A DNA stretch of 64,000 nt from Paenibacillus sp. RC67 (GTDB lineage: Bacteria; Bacillota; Bacilli; Paenibacillales; NBRC-103111): contig NZ_CP125098.1 in NCBI RefSeq assembly GCF_030020805.1, forward strand, positions 1,778,001-1,842,000. Reading direction: 5' to 3'. Position numbers and translations under genes: made by a program. The notes under the pieces were generated by a model. That model searched no databases and was not told where the DNA came from. It worked only from the letters and a program-made list of their open reading frames with translations. Positions 34,873-43,020 of the stretch are shown piece after piece. The first letter of the stretch is position 1; every line of letters starts with the position of its first letter.

Positions 34873-34977
34873 ATTGAGAGCGTTTATCGCTGATTTGAGA
34901 GGTATTATCACCGTTTTGAGAAGTTTTATCATTGTTTTGATAGCTTTTCTCAATTGATTGATAACCTTTATAAGTAA
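34873..34977. repeat. 21-bp tandem repeats, about five units
   Basis: Units begin at 34873, 34894, 34915, 34936 and 34957 (the last weak). Each starts A/TTTGAKA and has a TTTATC core 10 bases on; examples are TTTGAGAGGTATTATCACCGT shortened by divergence in its neighbours. The exact 21-base period equals two helical turns, so a protein could bind each unit on one face. No spacers and no hairpin structure, so not CRISPR. The unit sits upstream of the CDF gene, on the side of its promoter. Confidence 0.6.
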
Positions 34978-35042
34978 GCGTTTTCTTAATTGTTACATAA
35001 CTGAAATAATTCTGTTATCGTTTTAACATGTTTCTTGTGTAT

Positions 35043-35117
35043 TATAATAACCAAGACCCCCTTTTTAATATAAACACTTCAAGACCTGGCCCCGTTGGCC
35101 GGGTCTCTTTTTTTGCC
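35043..35117 (+). ncRNA. possible short untranslated transcript
   Basis: A perfect TATAAT at 35043-35048 is followed, about 25 bases on, by a strong terminator (GACCTGGCC / GGCCGGGTC then CTTTTTTT, 35076-35117). No reading frame lies between. The pair could define a short RNA of about 60 bases. There is no good -35 (TTAACA lies only 14 bases ahead), so this is weak. Confidence 0.3.
35074..35117 (+). terminator. orphan Rho-independent terminator
   Basis: AAGACCTGGCC pairs with GGCCGGGTCT around a short loop and is followed by seven T residues. No gene on this strand ends within 1.3 kb upstream. Confidence 0.85.
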
Positions 35118-35250
35118 CATATTTGAATTTGGAGTTGCTTCCTAGGGGTTCTTTGGCTTATAGGGTTGGGAATAGGACACTCAAGGGTGAGAATGCTGAA
35201 CCAAGTAATCCCCAAAAAGATAGTTGCTCATATAAAGGAGTGATCTAGCC

Positions 35251-35736
35251 ATGAATTACGACAACCGTCCAGTCGCAAAGGAAGATTTTCAAATCATTGC
35301 AACTTTTCCTCAGAATGAGTCGGAGTTATTTTTTATATATCCGAAGTGGAACTATCCCGTTCAGCCAGAACAAATGGAGGAAGTGGCTAGTCAACGGTAC
35401 AATGCAACCGTCATCACTCATAATCAGGAAGTCGTTGGATACTGCAACCTATATAATGTAACGGAGCGGGAACATGGTTATCTCGGTAATGTCATTATTG
35501 CACCGGACTATAGGGGGCAAGGGGCTGCAGCCTACTTGATTAACGTAATGAAGCAAAAAGCCAAGCAGGATCGAGGAGTCAGACAGTTACGACTCATGTG
35601 TCATAATATCAACACAAGAGCACTGCTTTTTTATAATAAAATGGGCTTCAAGCCATTCGATTTTAAGGAGCTTTTGGATAAGCAGGGCAATAAATTAGTC
35701 TTATTAGAGCTGGCAATCGATGTTGAAGGGATGTGA
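35251..35736 (+). CDS. GNAT family N-acetyltransferase
   Basis: 161 residues. The acetyl-CoA-binding motif A is NVIIAPDYRGQGAAAYLINVM, followed by the motif B region LRLMCHNINTRALLFYNKMGFKPF. The substrate is unknown. AAGGAGTGATC precedes the ATG. The stop overlaps the GTG start of the next gene, so the two are translationally coupled. Confidence 0.88.
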   Translation: MNYDNRPVAKEDFQIIATFPQNESELFFIYPKWNYPVQPEQMEEVASQRYNATVITHNQEVVGYCNLYNVTEREHGYLGNVIIAPDYRGQGAAAYLINVMKQKAKQDRGVRQLRLMCHNINTRALLFYNKMGFKPFDFKELLDKQGNKLVLLELAIDVEGM

Positions 35737-36068
35737 AACGTATTTTTCAATTGTTATTTGTGTGCAGCAGAAATAAGTGGAGAAGCTTAACGGCAGAAAC
35801 CATTTTTAAGGGACGATGCGGGGTGGAGGTTAAATCGGCGGGCACAGAGGAAGGCGCAAGAATTAAAGTAACTGAAGGCCATGTCGGTTGGGCGGATATT
35901 ATTTTTGCGATGGAAAAGAAGCATGTAAGAAGACTGAAGGAACGATTTCCGGCTCAAATGATGAATAAACAGCTGATCTGTCTGGATATTCCTGATGATT
36001 ACCGATATATGGATGAAGAATTGATTGAAATTCTGGAATCAAGAGTCGCTGATTATATCGAAATTTAA
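35733..36068 (+). CDS. low-molecular-weight tyrosine phosphatase-like protein
   Basis: 111 residues with the phosphatase loop FVCSRNKWRSLTAE (Cys11, Arg17, CX5RS) and the later LDIPDDY, where the general-acid Asp of LMW-PTPs is expected. The protein is about 40 residues shorter than classical LMW-PTPs and lacks the second active-site Cys, as in the short subfamily found in many bacteria. It starts at GTG 35733, overlapping the GNAT gene by 4 bases. Substrate unknown. Confidence 0.8.
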   Translation: MKRIFQLLFVCSRNKWRSLTAETIFKGRCGVEVKSAGTEEGARIKVTEGHVGWADIIFAMEKKHVRRLKERFPAQMMNKQLICLDIPDDYRYMDEELIEILESRVADYIEI

Positions 36069-36091
36069 AATTTATACGATTGGAGGGGACC

Positions 36092-36271
36092 GTGCTACTT
36101 GCTTTCCTCCATTACTTGCTATCCTGGATCGGGCATTTCTATTTCGAGGGCAATAAGCCGGCTTCCTTTCGTTATCCGCATATCGGTTTCTAAATCGGGT
36201 TTGCTTGGTTTTTCATACGCACTTTGGAAGGGATAACGCGGCAAGAGGTGTTAAAGCGTTGGATGGAATAA
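36092..36271 (+). pseudogene. relic of a small membrane/DUF962-like gene with an in-frame stop
   Basis: A GTG at 36092 behind GGAGGGG opens 33 codons (hydrophobic, then WIGHFYFEGNKPASFRYP) to TAA at 36191-36193. The same frame continues for 25 sensible codons (IGFAWFFIRTLEGITRQEVL...) to TAA at 36269. One base change in the inner stop would give a 59-residue protein. The WIGHF-FE-NKPASFRYP pattern resembles the DUF962/Mpo1-like family, of which this would be only a fragment. Family assignment is tentative. Confidence 0.45.
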
Positions 36272-36297
36272 CGTTTGGAGTCTAAGTCTAACCAAAA

Positions 36298-36334
36298 GGG
36301 TCCGTTAGGGTAAGCTGCTCTGACGGACTTTCTT
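36298..36334 (+). terminator. hairpin terminator after the relic
   Basis: GGTCCGTTAG pairs with CTCTGACGGAC, followed by TTTCTTG. A weak T tract. Confidence 0.5.
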
Positions 36335-36430
36335 GTGTATTCATTACTTTTATTTATACATCGTACAAATAATATATTATTAATGGAAGAATGGTCTGTG
36401 TATACTTGAGCTACCAAAGGAGGTTGACAC

Positions 36431-36877
36431 ATGATCAAGACGACGAAGTATATGAGAAAAAGCGTATTATCGCTCATCGGTCTAGCTTGTTTGCTTATGT
36501 CTTCTGCTTGTTCCGGAGCCATTGATACAAAAAGCAGCTCAGCACAAGCGGTTAATGTTGATGTTAAAACGGTTCAGAAGGCGCTTTTGCCCGGACGAGC
36601 TATTCTTATCGATACCCATGTAACCCAAGGGAATAATAATGTAAAAGATGCGAAGGATGTCAAGGTAGAGCTTTGGAAAAAAGATAGCGAGAACCATCAA
36701 ATGATTACTGCGACTCATTGGCTTGACGGCACTTATCGTATTAAGACGATGTTTCCAGAGAGCGGAACCTATTATGTGCGAGCTCATGTCAAGGATCAAG
36801 CAGGTGATGTTACAACAACTGAACAAGAATTGATCGTTAAAGATGTACTTCCTTCCAGTAGCCTAGCACAGTCCTAA
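36431..36877 (+). CDS. YtkA-like lipoprotein
   Basis: 148 residues. A lipoprotein signal with lipobox SSAC ends at Cys27 (MIKTTKYMRKSVLSLIGLAC then LLMSSAC). The mature part is one beta-sandwich domain of the YtkA/FixH-like type (VELWKKDSENHQMITATHWLDGTYRIKTMFPESGTYYVRAHV). Such proteins are anchored outside the membrane and are often linked to respiratory or copper-handling genes; no such gene adjoins here, though the quinol oxidase is 2.3 kb away. AGGAGGTTGACAC precedes the ATG. Confidence 0.85.
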   Translation: MIKTTKYMRKSVLSLIGLACLLMSSACSGAIDTKSSSAQAVNVDVKTVQKALLPGRAILIDTHVTQGNNNVKDAKDVKVELWKKDSENHQMITATHWLDGTYRIKTMFPESGTYYVRAHVKDQAGDVTTTEQELIVKDVLPSSSLAQS

Positions 36878-36911
36878 TGTCGTCATTAATTCATATTTTA
36901 GATAGCTCAGG

Positions 36912-36950
36912 AGAACTCCGCGGAAATGACTGTTTCCAAGGGGTTCTTTT
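36912..36950 (+). terminator. terminator after the YtkA-like gene
   Basis: AGAACTCCGCGGAAA pairs imperfectly with TTTCCAAGGGGTTCT and ends in TTTT. Confidence 0.6.
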
Positions 36951-36968
36951 GCTTGTGTACTCTTCCTG

Positions 36969-37871
36969 CTAAGCTTTATTTTTAAGAACGATTGAAATAA
37001 AATCGCGAATATAGCCTTCCAGATAAGCCGGTGGGTGGGAACATAGCACGATTTTATTAGTAAGCCGAATCCCTTCAACCTCTACCATAGCCAGCTCACC
37101 GCGACGGATGAATTGGCTTGCTACGAGAAGAGAAACATAACTAGCCCCATATCCCGCTACAACCGCCTGAATCGTTTCATTTAGTCCGTTAAATTGCAGT
37201 TCGATACTTGGCGGACTTACGTTGTGAGCTGCACATACTTCATTTAACCTCTTTCTAGTCGTGCTTCCTTCTTCTCTCATGATAAACGGTTCCATGATCA
37301 TTTCTTCCATGGTAATATGCTGATTTGCATATTTATGGTTAGGCGCCACTACGAATACAAATTCGTCGCTGTATAATTCCAAGCACTGCAAGGAGTGGCT
37401 AGTTTGAGTTGTTATATTACTATTCCCGAATATAGCAATATCTACTTCGTAATTATTCAAGCTCTCAAATGCATTTTGTGAATTGACTGTCGAGATTTCG
37501 ACTTCTACCTGAGGGTATTTTTGTTTAAATAGAGAAGCCCACTTCGGTAGGAGGACACTCGTCGCAAGATAATTGCCGGATATCCGCAATTTCCCCTTAG
37601 GATGACTTTGGTAATCTTCTATCATTCCTTGGATCTGTTCTTCCAAAATAAACAGTTTCTCTGTTGGTTTGAAAAGCTTTTGTCCGAAAGGGGTTAGCAC
37701 CAAGTTTCTACCCTTCTTCTCGAATAAAATAACGCTATACTGCTTTTCGAAATTTCGGATTTGTGCTGAAATGGCGGGTTGGCTGATGTTAAGTCTTTTG
37801 GATGCCTCTGTAACACTCCCAGCCATAGCGACATGATAAAACAACATCAAGGCATGCAGATTAATGGACAT
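36969..37871 (-). CDS. LysR family transcriptional regulator
   Basis: 300 residues. The DNA-binding part has LMLFYHVAMAGSVTEASKRLNISQPAISAQIRNFEKQYSVILFEKKGR, followed by the ligand-binding domain (GKLRISGNYLATSVLLPKW). The start is ATG at 37871, with AGAAGGTGCTGGA ahead. It is divergent from the membrane protein gene at 38041, with 169 bases between, so that gene is the probable target. The effector is unknown. Confidence 0.9.
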   Translation of the reverse strand: MSINLHALMLFYHVAMAGSVTEASKRLNISQPAISAQIRNFEKQYSVILFEKKGRNLVLTPFGQKLFKPTEKLFILEEQIQGMIEDYQSHPKGKLRISGNYLATSVLLPKWASLFKQKYPQVEVEISTVNSQNAFESLNNYEVDIAIFGNSNITTQTSHSLQCLELYSDEFVFVVAPNHKYANQHITMEEMIMEPFIMREEGSTTRKRLNEVCAAHNVSPPSIELQFNGLNETIQAVVAGYGASYVSLLVASQFIRRGELAMVEVEGIRLTNKIVLCSHPPAYLEGYIRDFISIVLKNKA

Positions 37872-38040
37872 TCCAGCACCTTCTATACATTTTGTTAATG
37901 CATAATATAAAACCTATATTATTATTTTATGCATTGCGAAGGTATACTTCAAATAATTGAGAAAGGGGATGGGATTATGGACAAGAGAGACTTACATCGA
38001 GTTATAGGTACGGGCGGTCTTTGCCAAGGAAGGAAAGTAA

Positions 38041-38961
38041 ATGAACAGAGATAGAAAAATTCATCTTTATTCATACACGGCTGCCTTTGCTCTAATCATC
38101 AGTATGGTTAGCTGCTCCGTTATATTTCATAATCATGAGTTTATTCTCCCCGAAATAGCGGCTATGGCTATTGCTATGTGGGCCTATCGGGATCCCAATT
38201 GGTTAAGAGATCCTCTCAAGATATGTCTGGCACCATCTATGACTTCGGTCATTGGCTTCACTATCAATCAATTAAACTTAGCTCATCTGGAGAAAGTAGG
38301 CATTACATTAGTACTTATCATGCTCTGTTTACGTCTTATTCAATCGAACTTTGCTCCATCGCTTGCCACGGGTCTGCTTCCTCTAATCACGGATTCACAT
38401 GATGGGTCGTTGATCTTGCTGATTTTTGCAGCAACCTTTGTATTAATGCTTGTAGTCATCCTATTTGGAATGCATAGCTCGCTAAATAAGAAAGTGAACA
38501 TGTCTTATAAGAACACAATCTTTTTCTTAGGCTTAACATTTCTCTGGTTCGGTATTTGCTGGATCACTGGATTTGAAAAGTTGGCCGTCATTCCCCCGAT
38601 CCTTGTTGTTGTCTATGAATCGCTTCAGAAAGCGGACTATAGTGGAACGATAGCGCTTAAGCAGGGATTAGCGTTAACGATATCTTCAACGATCGGTACT
38701 TTATTGTTTTTATCTATAGAGTCTTTGATCGTTATTACATTACTCGATATGTCCCTAATGCTTATTTTGCAAAAGATGATGAAGATTCGTATGCCTGCCA
38801 TCTATGCCTTTCCACTGTTCCCCTTTATTCTTCCCAAAGAAATGGTTTTGAATTTGCCGCTCGGAACGTTCGTTACATGTATATTCATGTTTGCTATAGT
38901 AACGGTTTATAAACAATATAATGCACTAGCCAAATCTAAAAGTACGGACGTTTCTATGTAA
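38041..38961 (+). CDS. multi-pass membrane protein of unknown function
   Basis: 306 residues with about eight to ten membrane helices. The two halves look alike: an N-terminal LPEIAAMAIAMWAYRDPNW and a C-terminal IPPILVVVYESLQKADYSG, each followed by a small, Ser/Thr/Gly-rich helix (SMTSVIGFTINQL; TISSTIGTLLFL). This duplicated layout recalls HPP-type membrane proteins, but the HPP signature itself is not seen. No catalytic motif is apparent. AAGGAAGGAAAG precedes the ATG at 38041. It is divergent from a LysR regulator and probably controlled by it; transport of a small molecule is a guess. Confidence 0.65.
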   Translation: MNRDRKIHLYSYTAAFALIISMVSCSVIFHNHEFILPEIAAMAIAMWAYRDPNWLRDPLKICLAPSMTSVIGFTINQLNLAHLEKVGITLVLIMLCLRLIQSNFAPSLATGLLPLITDSHDGSLILLIFAATFVLMLVVILFGMHSSLNKKVNMSYKNTIFFLGLTFLWFGICWITGFEKLAVIPPILVVVYESLQKADYSGTIALKQGLALTISSTIGTLLFLSIESLIVITLLDMSLMLILQKMMKIRMPAIYAFPLFPFILPKEMVLNLPLGTFVTCIFMFAIVTVYKQYNALAKSKSTDVSM

Positions 38962-39164
38962 GTAAATAAAGATTCCAATCCAGGATGGATCGGAGTCGGC
39001 GGGTCATCAACCATTCTTAAAATAGGTCCAAATTATGACCAATTCATATCAAAACGTTGAACTTGGAGGGTGGGACTATGTCCTCAAGCGGTTGGTGACA
39101 CTTCTGCTGCTCTCTTTTAGAGTGATACGTAATGCAAGCAAGCTGATACAAGGAGTTGAGAAAT

Positions 39165-40073
39165 ATGAAATTACCCCAAACGCTGCGATGGTTCGCAGCA
39201 CTATCTATGCTAATGGTTGTGCTGTTCGTTTTCACCGGATGTTCCGATGTCAGCGTACTTAATCCGAAGGGGCCGATTGCAGAGCAGCAGAGGGATTTGA
39301 TGTTCCTGACCACCGCTCTATGCTCCATCGTCATTGTTCCTGTTCTCATTCTTACGGCTATCATCATTTGGCGTTATCGAGACAGAAAAGGCAGAAAGGC
39401 GGCCTATTCGCCGAATTGGGAACACAGCACCAAGCTGGAGGTTATCTGGTGGGGGATTCCGATTATCGTCATCTTGGCGATCGCGGTTATTACCGTCCAA
39501 TCCACGTATGCTTTAGAACCTTCTAAACCGATAAAGTCAGACGTTAAGCCGATAACGGTCCAGGTGACTTCGCTGAATTGGAAGTGGCTGTTTCAGTATC
39601 CTGAACAAGGAATCGCTACCGTGAATGAACTGAAAATCCCTAAGGGCGTGCCTATCCGCTTCCAGATAACGGCTGATTCTCCGATGAATTCTTTTTGGAT
39701 TCCTCAGCTTGGCGGTCAAATCTACGCCATGTCCGGGATGGCTATGACGCTTTATTTGCAAGCAGATGAACTAGGGAAATTTTGGGGCTCAGGCGCTAAT
39801 TTTACCGGTAAGGACTTTGCGAAAATGTATTTTGACGTCGATTCCATAACACAGGACCAATTTGATCAATGGGTAAAAGGGGTCAAAGCGGACTCGCCGG
39901 TACTTACACTGGATGGCTACAATCAGTTAGCTGAGCCGTCTTCTTCGAAAGTATTAACTTACTCATCATTCCCCGAGGGTCTGTTTGAAAAGATCGTAAC
40001 CAAATATGCGGCATCTCATCATCATGATATGTCAGTACAGGAAATGAATACTATTATGCACGAGCATAAGTGA
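39165..40073 (+). CDS. qoxA: quinol oxidase subunit II (QoxA/CyoA)
   Basis: 302 residues. A lipoprotein signal with lipobox FTGC ends near residue 26; two membrane helices follow (LCSIVIVPVLILTAIIIW and WWGIPIIVILAIAVITV), then the external cupredoxin-like domain (VQVTSLNWKWLFQYPEQ, PMNSFWIPQLGGQIYAM). The CuA ligands of cytochrome c oxidases are absent, so the substrate is quinol, not cytochrome c. AGGAG at 39151-39155 favours ATG at 39165; TTG at 39156 is too close. First gene of a five-gene unit. Confidence 0.93.
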   Translation: MKLPQTLRWFAALSMLMVVLFVFTGCSDVSVLNPKGPIAEQQRDLMFLTTALCSIVIVPVLILTAIIIWRYRDRKGRKAAYSPNWEHSTKLEVIWWGIPIIVILAIAVITVQSTYALEPSKPIKSDVKPITVQVTSLNWKWLFQYPEQGIATVNELKIPKGVPIRFQITADSPMNSFWIPQLGGQIYAMSGMAMTLYLQADELGKFWGSGANFTGKDFAKMYFDVDSITQDQFDQWVKGVKADSPVLTLDGYNQLAEPSSSKVLTYSSFPEGLFEKIVTKYAASHHHDMSVQEMNTIMHEHK

Positions 40074-40098
40074 ACTGTAGGAAAGGAGAATTAACTTC

Positions 40099-42084
40099 AT
40101 GCTGGATCATGCCAAAAGCTTCGCTTCCGAATTTTTCGTAACCGGTGATCCGTTGATCTATGGGGCGGATGTAAGTATCGTACTGACGCTGTTGGCCATT
40201 TTATTTGCACTGACTTATTTCAAGAGATGGGGGTGGCTGTGGCGGGAATGGCTGACGACGGTCGATCATAAGAAAATTGGCATTTTGTATATTCTTTCCG
40301 CTTTTCTAATGTTGTTTCGCGGTGGGGTGGATGCCCTGCTGATGAGAGCACAGCTCGCTGTGCCAGAGCTGGATTTTCTGCAGCCTGAGCATTACAACTC
40401 GATATTTACAACGCATGGCGTCATTATGATCTTATTTATGGCTATGCCCTTCATGTTCGGTCTGTTCAATGTGGTTGTGCCGCTACAGATCGGGGCGCGG
40501 GACGTAGCGTATCCGTTCTTGAATGCACTCAGCTTCTGGCTGTTCTTCGCTGGAGCCATGCTGTTCAATCTTAGCTTTGTTATCGGTGGTTCGCCTGACG
40601 CAGGCTGGCTCGCTTATCCGCCTTATTCGGAACTGATGTACAATCCTGGTGTCGGACAAGACTTCTATATATGGGGTATCCAGATTTCCGGGATCGGCAG
40701 CTTGATGACCGGTATCAACTTTATCGTCACCATAATCAAGATGCGCGCGCCGGGAATGAAGCTGATGAAAATGCCGATGTTTGTTTGGTCGGTGCTTTCG
40801 AGCTGTATTGCTATTATTTTCTCATTCCCTATCCTTACAGCGACACTGGCGCTATTGTTCCTGGACCGCTATGCCGGAGCTCACTTTTTTACGCTGGATG
40901 GCGGTGGAAATCCTATGATGTACATTAACCTGATATGGATGTGGGGACATCCCGAGGTTTATATTATTGTACTGCCGGCTTTCGGTATTTTTTCCGAAGT
41001 GGTGGCGACGTTCTCCAAGAAAAAGCTGTTCGGCTATAAATCGATGGTGTATGCCATGATGATTATCAGCGTTTTATCGTTTCTTGTGTGGGCGCATCAT
41101 TTCTTTACGATGGGCTCGGGAGCGGACGTCAATGCGTTCTTCGCTTTATCGACTATGCTGATTGCCATTCCCACCGGGGTTAAAGTGTTCAACTGGCTGT
41201 TTACGATGTTTCGAGGCAAAATTACTTTCGAATCGCCGATGCTGTGGACGGTCGGGTTTATTCCGTGTTTTGTAATAGGCGGTATGACGGGAGTGCTGTT
41301 GTCGGTTGCGCCGGCAGATTTTCAATACCATAACAGCTACTTTCTGATCGCCCATTTTCATCAAGTGATCATCGGCGGTGTCGTGTTCGGCTACTTTGCC
41401 GGTTTGTATTACTGGTGGCCCAAGTTGTTTGGTTTCAAGCTGAACGAGCGGATCGGCAAGTGGGCATTCTGGTTCTGGAATATCGGATTTTATGTATGCT
41501 TTATGCCTCAATATGTACTAGGTTTAATGGGAATGACTCGACGTGTCGTCACCTATAGCTGGGATAAAGGCTGGTGGGAACTCAATCTAGTATCTACCAT
41601 AGGTGCTGGATTGATGGGGATTGCGTTTCTGTTCCAAGTATGGCAAATTGCCCATGGTGTCAAGCATTTCCGGAAAAATCTCGATACGACGGGAGATCCA
41701 TGGAACGGACGTACATTGGAGTGGTCCATTCCTTCACCGGCGCCGCTTTATAACTTCGCTGTGATACCACATGTATCGGAGCAGGATGAATGGTGGGAGA
41801 AGAAGCAGCGCAGGGAACAAGCTGTACGTGTTCCTATTTCTGCACAAACATTGGAGCCGATCCATATGCCTCGAAACTCGGGCATTCCAATCGTGATGGC
41901 AGGTTTCTGGTTTGTGGCCGGATTTGGCTTCGTGTTCCATTGGCTGTGGCTAATTATACCTGGATTAGCGGGCGTAGCAGCCTGCATGCTTGTCCATTCT
42001 TTCAACTATGATACCGACTATTATATTCCGGTCAAAGAAATACAGCGCACGGAGGCGGCAATAAGGAAGGTGAATAAACCGTGA
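40099..42084 (+). CDS. qoxB: quinol oxidase subunit I (QoxB/CyoB)
   Basis: 661 residues, the heme-copper catalytic subunit with about 14-15 membrane helices. The low-spin heme and CuB ligands are seen in FTTHGVIMIL, MWGHPEVYIIVLPAFG (the His-Tyr cross-link site), VWAHHFFTMG and AHFHQVIIGG. It reduces O2 to water and pumps protons. GGAGAATTAAC precedes the ATG. The 3' end overlaps qoxC by four bases. Since the genome makes menaquinone, the donor is menaquinol. Whether the high-spin heme is A3 or O3 cannot be told; only a heme O synthase is seen here. Confidence 0.96.
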   Translation: MLDHAKSFASEFFVTGDPLIYGADVSIVLTLLAILFALTYFKRWGWLWREWLTTVDHKKIGILYILSAFLMLFRGGVDALLMRAQLAVPELDFLQPEHYNSIFTTHGVIMILFMAMPFMFGLFNVVVPLQIGARDVAYPFLNALSFWLFFAGAMLFNLSFVIGGSPDAGWLAYPPYSELMYNPGVGQDFYIWGIQISGIGSLMTGINFIVTIIKMRAPGMKLMKMPMFVWSVLSSCIAIIFSFPILTATLALLFLDRYAGAHFFTLDGGGNPMMYINLIWMWGHPEVYIIVLPAFGIFSEVVATFSKKKLFGYKSMVYAMMIISVLSFLVWAHHFFTMGSGADVNAFFALSTMLIAIPTGVKVFNWLFTMFRGKITFESPMLWTVGFIPCFVIGGMTGVLLSVAPADFQYHNSYFLIAHFHQVIIGGVVFGYFAGLYYWWPKLFGFKLNERIGKWAFWFWNIGFYVCFMPQYVLGLMGMTRRVVTYSWDKGWWELNLVSTIGAGLMGIAFLFQVWQIAHGVKHFRKNLDTTGDPWNGRTLEWSIPSPAPLYNFAVIPHVSEQDEWWEKKQRREQAVRVPISAQTLEPIHMPRNSGIPIVMAGFWFVAGFGFVFHWLWLIIPGLAGVAACMLVHSFNYDTDYYIPVKEIQRTEAAIRKVNKP

Positions 42085-42692
42085 GTGGAACCCATTTGAC
42101 CCAATCATCCGCAGCAGGGAATCACGATCACCCCGACTTGGAGGAGATGCGTACATTCGGCTTCTGGATTTACCTTATGACGGATATTATGATTTTCGGC
42201 ACCTTCTTTGCCGCATATATCGTACTGAAAAACAACACTAATGGAGGACCGGGTCCAGCCGATCTATTCGAATTGAATGGAGTGATCGCCAGCACATTGA
42301 TTTTGCTTACAAGCAGTTATACCTGCGGCTTGGCCGTGCTTGCGATGCACAAAGGAAAGCAGCGGGCACTGATAGGATGGCTTGGCCTAACCGCAATGCT
42401 TGGAGCTTTGTTTATCGGACTGGAGATTAAAGAGTTTGCAGCGTTTGTGAACGAAGGGGCAACAATGAGCACCAGCGCTTTTTTATCCGCGTTTTATACG
42501 CTGGTAGGTACCCATGGATTGCATGTGACCATTGGATTGGTATGGATGATCGGATTAATGATACAACTGACCCAAAAAGGAATCACACCCGTAACCAAGC
42601 GAAAGGTCCATATCATTAGCCTGTTTTGGCACTTTTTGGACGTGGTTTGGATTTTCGTATTCACCGTTGTTTATTTGATGGGGGTGAACTAA
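42081..42692 (+). CDS. qoxC: quinol oxidase subunit III (QoxC/CyoC)
   Basis: 203 residues with five membrane helices, the subunit III family without catalytic cofactors. Marks include MRTFGFWIYLMTDIMIFGTFFAAYIVL near the N-terminus and TLVGTHGLHVTIGLVWMIGL and LFWHFLDVVWIFVFTVVYL at the end. The start is GTG at 42081, inside the last codons of qoxB, so it is translationally coupled. Confidence 0.95.
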   Translation: MSGTHLTQSSAAGNHDHPDLEEMRTFGFWIYLMTDIMIFGTFFAAYIVLKNNTNGGPGPADLFELNGVIASTLILLTSSYTCGLAVLAMHKGKQRALIGWLGLTAMLGALFIGLEIKEFAAFVNEGATMSTSAFLSAFYTLVGTHGLHVTIGLVWMIGLMIQLTQKGITPVTKRKVHIISLFWHFLDVVWIFVFTVVYLMGVN

Positions 42693-42693
42693 G

Positions 42694-43020
42694 ATGGCAC
42701 ACGTGGATTCGGCTCATTCACAGGAAGAAATGCACGGATCTTTTCGATCGTATACGATAGGATTCTTATTCTCCATTATCCTAACCGCCATTCCGGTGGC
42801 CATTGTGTTAGGGGGCTGGCTTGCGGGAAGCACGAAAGCTATAGTATTGATGGCGGCCGGAGTATTGCAATTGGTCGTGCAGCTGTTTTTCTTCATGCAT
42901 CTGCGGGAAGAGAAGAAGCCGCGCTACAATCTGATTTCCCTCCTTCTCGGGCTCGTGATTCTGATAGTTATCGTTGCAGGGTCGATGTGGATCATGTTAT
43001 ACAACACGGTGGCTGTATGA
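42694..43020 (+). CDS. qoxD: quinol oxidase subunit IV (QoxD/CyoD)
   Basis: 108 residues, three membrane helices, the small subunit IV (prokaryotic cytochrome oxidase IV family). The family stretch LQLVVQLFFFMHLREEKKPRYNL is clear. It stabilises the CuB site during assembly. It starts 1 base after the qoxC stop and overlaps the ctaB start by four bases. Confidence 0.95.
   Translation: MAHVDSAHSQEEMHGSFRSYTIGFLFSIILTAIPVAIVLGGWLAGSTKAIVLMAAGVLQLVVQLFFFMHLREEKKPRYNLISLLLGLVILIVIVAGSMWIMLYNTVAV

Noticed and set aside
34873..34977. CRISPR array
   Set aside because: The 21-base units are directly adjacent with no spacers, are imperfect, and no cas gene is present.
37978..38055. Leader peptide of 25 residues before the membrane protein gene at 38041
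   Set aside because: It has an AAGGGGATGGG site ahead and overlaps the next start, but shows no attenuator hairpin or codon run; not strong enough to call.
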